Source of the DNA: Bacteroidales bacterium
GTDB lineage: Bacteria; Bacteroidota; Bacteroidia; Bacteroidales; NBLH01
DNA length: 8,089 bases
NCBI GenBank assembly: GCA_027083715.1
Contig: JALWNR010000041.1
Coordinates: 1-8,089 of the forward strand
Reading direction: 5' to 3'
The notes under the pieces: model-generated
Databases searched by the model: none
The model's input: the letters and a program-made list of their open reading frames with translations, nothing else
What the model was told of the DNA's origin: nothing
Position numbers and translations under genes: made by a program
Shown: piece after piece, positions 6,265-8,089 of the stretch
How positions within the stretch are numbered: the stretch's first letter is position 1
Layout: every line of letters starts with the position of its first letter

Positions 6265-6326
6265 TGTTTGCTTTCAAAAAAATATTCCGTAGCTGTAGCT
6301 ATGCAAGATTTTTTTGAAAGCAAACA
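6265..6326. repeat. 19-bp perfect inverted repeat with structured 24-nt loop
   Basis: TGTTTGCTTTCAAAAAAAT (6265-6283) and ATTTTTTTGAAAGCAAACA (6308-6326) are perfect reverse complements. The 24-nt loop contains TAGCT-GT-AGCTA (6290-6301), which can form its own small stem. Outside, after a symmetric 4 x 4 mismatch, TTTTA (6256-6260) pairs with TAAAA (6331-6335). No long T-run follows either outer end, so a standard intrinsic terminator fits poorly, though the strong stem could still block transcription from both convergent genes or stabilise 3' ends. A MITE or remnant of an insertion is another reading. Confidence 0.75.
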
Positions 6327-6376
6327 AAACTAAAATAATTCATTTTCTAAATCACCATCTCGACAGCGGTTTAGTA

Positions 6377-6604
6377 TTAGGCTTTTTCCACTCTGATAAT
6401 CTTAACCGGACAAAGCGCTGCCGCCTCTTTATTATCTTCCCATTCATCCTCTGCGGCAAGCATGGTATAAATTTCTTTTTTACCTACAGCACCGACAAGG
6501 TCGCTTTTACCGTCCTTATCATTCATGTGCCAGCGATAAGGTGCAACTTCGTTGCAATACCCGCAGCCGATGCAGTTGGTTCTATGGTGTGTAATACGTA
6601 TCAT
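6377..6604 (-). CDS. Single-cluster [4Fe-4S] ferredoxin
   Basis: The 75-aa product is a small soluble electron carrier of the one-cluster ferredoxin type. Cluster ligands are read as Cys11, Cys14 and Cys17 in CIGCGYCNEVAP and Cys65 in ALCPVKII. The usual Pro after the last Cys is present, and no second CxxCxxC set exists. Between the ligands are an acidic helix region (AEDEWEDNKEA, 51-61) and an unusually His/Arg/Trp-rich stretch (YRWHMND, 23-29). The start ATG (6602-6604) is preceded on the minus strand by AGGAG with a 6-nt spacer, the only clear Shine-Dalgarno in this window. It lies 135 bp downstream of the U32-family gene on the same strand and may share its transcript. The plus-strand reading frame overlapping it is an artefact. 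Partners are unknown; pyruvate:ferredoxin-type or Rnf-type metabolism or the U32 enzyme are candidates. Confidence 0.9.
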   Translation of the reverse strand: MIRITHHRTNCIGCGYCNEVAPYRWHMNDKDGKSDLVGAVGKKEIYTMLAAEDEWEDNKEAAALCPVKIIRVEKA

Positions 6605-6610
6605 AAATTG

Positions 6611-6615
6611 CTCCT
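6611..6615 (-). promoter_or_regulatory. Canonical Shine-Dalgarno for the ferredoxin gene
   Basis: On the minus strand the leader reads TTCTTAGGAGCAATTT before ATG, so AGGAG is 6 nt from the start codon. The other nine genes here lack such a site, as is common in Bacteroidota, where A-rich leaders prevail. It supports the chosen start and hints at strong translation. Confidence 0.7.
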
Positions 6616-6682
6616 AAGAAAAATGACTGCTGTATTTAGCAGAAATAAAATTAATTATGCTTTATCGGGTGATTAGAAATCA

Positions 6683-6723
6683 GATAATAGGCAATTAGTG
6701 TATTTTTCTAATTGCTAATTATC
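6683..6723. repeat. 41-bp imperfect hairpin between the U32 gene and ferredoxin
   Basis: GATAAT (6683-6688) pairs with ATTATC (6718-6723), and GCAATTAG (6691-6698) pairs with CTAATTGC (6708-6715), around the 9-nt loop TGTATTTTT. The two intervening positions give one G-T wobble and one A-A mismatch. The hairpin begins 16 nt after the U32 stop codon, reading on the minus strand. It could be an attenuating terminator or an mRNA-stability stem between the two genes, but no strong U-run follows on the minus strand (TGATTTCTAATC). Nearby GATTAG and AATTAG words suggest a decayed AATTAG-type repeat. Confidence 0.6.
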
Positions 6724-6739
6724 CAAATATCCGTTTATA

Positions 6740-7987
6740 TTAAACAGAAACCAATTTATACAACTTATCGGCTCTTCTAACTTTTTCTGCAACAGGTACC
6801 GAAATAGTTTGCCCCTTATGTGCGGCTTCGGTATTTTTTAAATCTACACGAATTTCTTTTACTGTGGTTTGAATTACTCCTGTAGTCGGTCCTGTAATCA
6901 GTATTTCATCGCCTACCTTTAAATTTCCTGCCTGTAACTGAAATTCAGCCACTTTCAACTTGCTGAAATAATTGGTGCCTTTGCCCAAAAACTCTTTGGT
7001 TTTGGTAGCTTTTGAGCCGTAATCCTTGCTCCATTCACCCAGTTTACGCCCCAAATAATATCCATCCCAAAAACCACGATTAAATACCGTTGTCAGCCGT
7101 TTTTCCCAGCCTTCAATTTTTTCCCGTGTATAATTGCCTTCAATCACCGCAGAAATTGCTTCATTATAACATTCCGAAACGGTTTTTACATATTCCGGCG
7201 GACGTGCACGCCCTTCAATCTTAAATACTTTTACACCCGCCTTCAGTATTTTATCTACAAAACCAATCGTACTCAAATCTTTAGGCGACATGATGTATTC
7301 ATTATCAATTTCCAGCTCATAGCCGGTTTCTTTTTCGGTTACAATGTATGATTTTCGACAAGTTTGCAGGCAGGCACCCCGATTTGCCGATGAATTTTGC
7401 TCATGCAAGCTCAGATAACATTTACCCGAAACTGCCATACACAAAGCTCCGTGTGCAAAAATTTCTACTCGTATCAACTTACCGGAAGGACCTTTTATCT
7501 GCTCCTTTTCAATAGCTTCGGTAATTTTTGCTACCTGCTTCAGGCTCAATTCCCGCGCCAAGACCATTACATCGGCAAAATGTGCATAAAATTTTAACGT
7601 TTCAATATTACTCACATTCACCTGTGTAGAAATATGCAGCTCAACACCCTGCGAAAAAGCATAATTAATTACTGCCTGATCGGATGCGATAATTGCCGTA
7701 ACACCACTTGCTTTAGCAATGTCCACCAATTGTTTCATCAGCCGGATATCGTGGTCGTATATTATGGTATTTACCACCAAATACGATTTTATTTTATGCT
7801 CATTACAAATTTTTACAATATTTTGTAAATCTTCGGTAGTAAAATTATTGGTGGATTTTGCCCGCATATTAAGCTGTTCCACACCAAAATATACAGAATC
7901 TGCCCCTGCCTGAATGGCTGCCATTAACGATTCGTACGAACCAACAGGTGCCATTAATTCTATCTCATTTCTTTTGATTTCCATCAT
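6740..7987 (-). CDS. U32-family protein, TrhP/RlhA-type RNA hydroxylase
   Basis: The 415-aa product belongs to the family formerly called peptidase U32. Characterised members are not simple proteases: E. coli TrhP (YegQ) and RlhA (YdcP) hydroxylate tRNA uridine-34 and 23S rRNA C2501, and UbiU/UbiV hydroxylate quinone precursors; they depend on an Fe-S cluster and, where tested, prephenate. The N-terminal barrel begins ELMAPVGSYESLMAAIQAGA (10-29). The family signature is EIFAHGALCMAVSGKCYLS (175-193). Cys183, Cys190, Cys206 and Cys210 are the expected [4Fe-4S] ligands. MSPKDLSTIGFVDKILKAGV (233-252) and FKIEGRARPPEYV (255-267) follow, then FNRGFWDGYYLG (302-313) and a C-terminal beta-barrel domain (about 343-415). 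Length suits TrhP-like proteins (YegQ 453 aa) better than the larger RlhA. Two ATGs are adjacent; the first is kept. The ferredoxin gene lies downstream. Confidence 0.88.
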   Translation of the reverse strand: MMEIKRNEIELMAPVGSYESLMAAIQAGADSVYFGVEQLNMRAKSTNNFTTEDLQNIVKICNEHKIKSYLVVNTIIYDHDIRLMKQLVDIAKASGVTAIIASDQAVINYAFSQGVELHISTQVNVSNIETLKFYAHFADVMVLARELSLKQVAKITEAIEKEQIKGPSGKLIRVEIFAHGALCMAVSGKCYLSLHEQNSSANRGACLQTCRKSYIVTEKETGYELEIDNEYIMSPKDLSTIGFVDKILKAGVKVFKIEGRARPPEYVKTVSECYNEAISAVIEGNYTREKIEGWEKRLTTVFNRGFWDGYYLGRKLGEWSKDYGSKATKTKEFLGKGTNYFSKLKVAEFQLQAGNLKVGDEILITGPTTGVIQTTVKEIRVDLKNTEAAHKGQTISVPVAEKVRRADKLYKLVSV

Positions 7988-8006
7988 TAAATACTAATTT
8001 TGGCTG

Positions 8007-8014
8007 CAAAATTA
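8007..8014 (-). promoter_or_regulatory. Bacteroidota-type -7 promoter element for the U32 gene
   Basis: On the minus strand the sequence is TAATTTTG, an exact TAnnTTTG match followed by CAGCC, 20 bp before the start codon. There is no TTG at the -33 distance; instead a 14-bp inverted repeat (8019-8032) occupies the spacer, which may mean that the promoter needs or is controlled by a regulator. Confidence 0.55.
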
Positions 8015-8018
8015 CAAT

Positions 8019-8032
8019 AATCTTTTAAGATT
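8019..8032. promoter_or_regulatory. Candidate operator: AATCTT-TT-AAGATT inverted repeat
   Basis: AATCTT (8019-8024) and AAGATT (8027-8032) are perfect reverse complements separated by 2 bp. The repeat begins 5 bp upstream of the -7 element of the U32 gene, where a bound protein would sit within the promoter. The A/T-rich context makes chance possible. Confidence 0.35.
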
Positions 8033-8056
8033 TATTCTATTTGCATCCTATAAATT

Positions 8057-8072
8057 AATACCTAAAGGTATT
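8057..8072. repeat. 6-bp hairpin AATACC-TAAA-GGTATT near the right edge
   Basis: AATACC (8057-8062) and GGTATT (8067-8072) are perfect reverse complements with loop TAAA, followed on the plus strand by TTATTATTT. It may be an operator in the region upstream of the U32 gene, part of a terminator for a gene outside the window, or part of the leader of a plus-strand gene that might start at the terminal ATG (8086-8088). The window ends before this can be resolved. Confidence 0.35.
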
Positions 8073-8089
8073 TTATTATTTAAAAATGA

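Larger units (their letters stand above)
5940..6376. other. 437-bp gene-free, hairpin-rich region between convergent ltaE and ferredoxin
   Basis: No convincing gene lies here. The region holds a series of inverted repeats: a perfect hairpin at 6049-6066, a second at 6209-6234, a short GC-rich stem at 6240-6255 and a long perfect repeat at 6265-6326 with its own inner stem. It is longer than any other intergenic gap in the window, all others being under 200 bp. It separates convergent transcription units, so terminators are expected. The pattern also fits accumulated REP-like or MITE-like elements. No transposase or target-site duplication was recognised. Confidence 0.7.

Noticed and set aside
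5940..6376. CRISPR array or riboswitch in the gene-free region
   Set aside because: The repeats are inverted and differ from each other in sequence and spacing; there are no regular direct repeats with spacers, and the region lies at the 3' ends of both flanking genes.
6314..6676. 120-aa plus-strand reading frame over the ferredoxin
   Set aside because: It is the antisense of the ferredoxin gene, which has four correctly spaced cysteines and a Shine-Dalgarno; it also begins inside the 19-bp inverted repeat.
6740..7987. U32 gene as a secreted collagenase-type protease
   Set aside because: No signal peptide or protease catalytic motif; the four-cysteine arrangement and family signature match the RNA/quinone hydroxylase group.

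Overview
This window is AT-rich, gene-dense chromosomal DNA that looks like the phylum Bacteroidota, possibly a Bacteroidales-type anaerobe. The pointers are family-level: a bacterial GH3-type acyl-acid amido synthetase, a SUI1/YciH protein, exact matches to the Bacteroidota -7 promoter element (TAnnTTTG) ahead of three genes, and start codons that mostly lack Shine-Dalgarno sequences and follow A/T-rich leaders. No rRNA, tRNA, CRISPR array, transposase or phage gene is visible. All ten genes appear intact.

Layout. 1-149 is an AT-rich leader with no gene. 150-1280 (+) holds pgeF/yfiH (multicopper-oxidase-like peptidoglycan editing factor family) and a small three-helix membrane protein. These converge, with an 11-nt gap, on a minus-strand pair (3160 to 1292): a GH3 adenylating enzyme followed 6 nt later by a SUI1/YciH-like protein. 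A 197-bp divergent region separates GH3 from a tight plus-strand cluster (3358-4852): CvpA-family membrane protein, class I SAM methyltransferase and small thiamine-binding (YkoF/MTH1187-like) protein, with gaps of 2 and 5 nt. A low-specificity threonine aldolase follows (4908-5939) with its own -7 element. Next come 437 bp without a gene but rich in inverted repeats, including a REP-like hairpin and a perfect 19-bp inverted repeat. The right end is on the minus strand: a U32-family protein (TrhP/RlhA type, 7987 to 6740) and, downstream of it, a single-cluster [4Fe-4S] ferredoxin (6604 to 6377).

Function. Most genes are housekeeping: cell-wall proofreading, RNA modification, amino-acid metabolism, redox. 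I see no clear defence, mobile or biosynthetic system. The observations most worth a second look are the U32/ferredoxin pair (possible electron donor for tRNA or rRNA hydroxylation), the GH3 enzyme of unknown substrate coupled to a SUI1 factor, the orphan thiamine-binding protein co-transcribed with CvpA and a methyltransferase, and the structured 5940-6376 region. Functions are assigned by motif recognition only; no database search was run.
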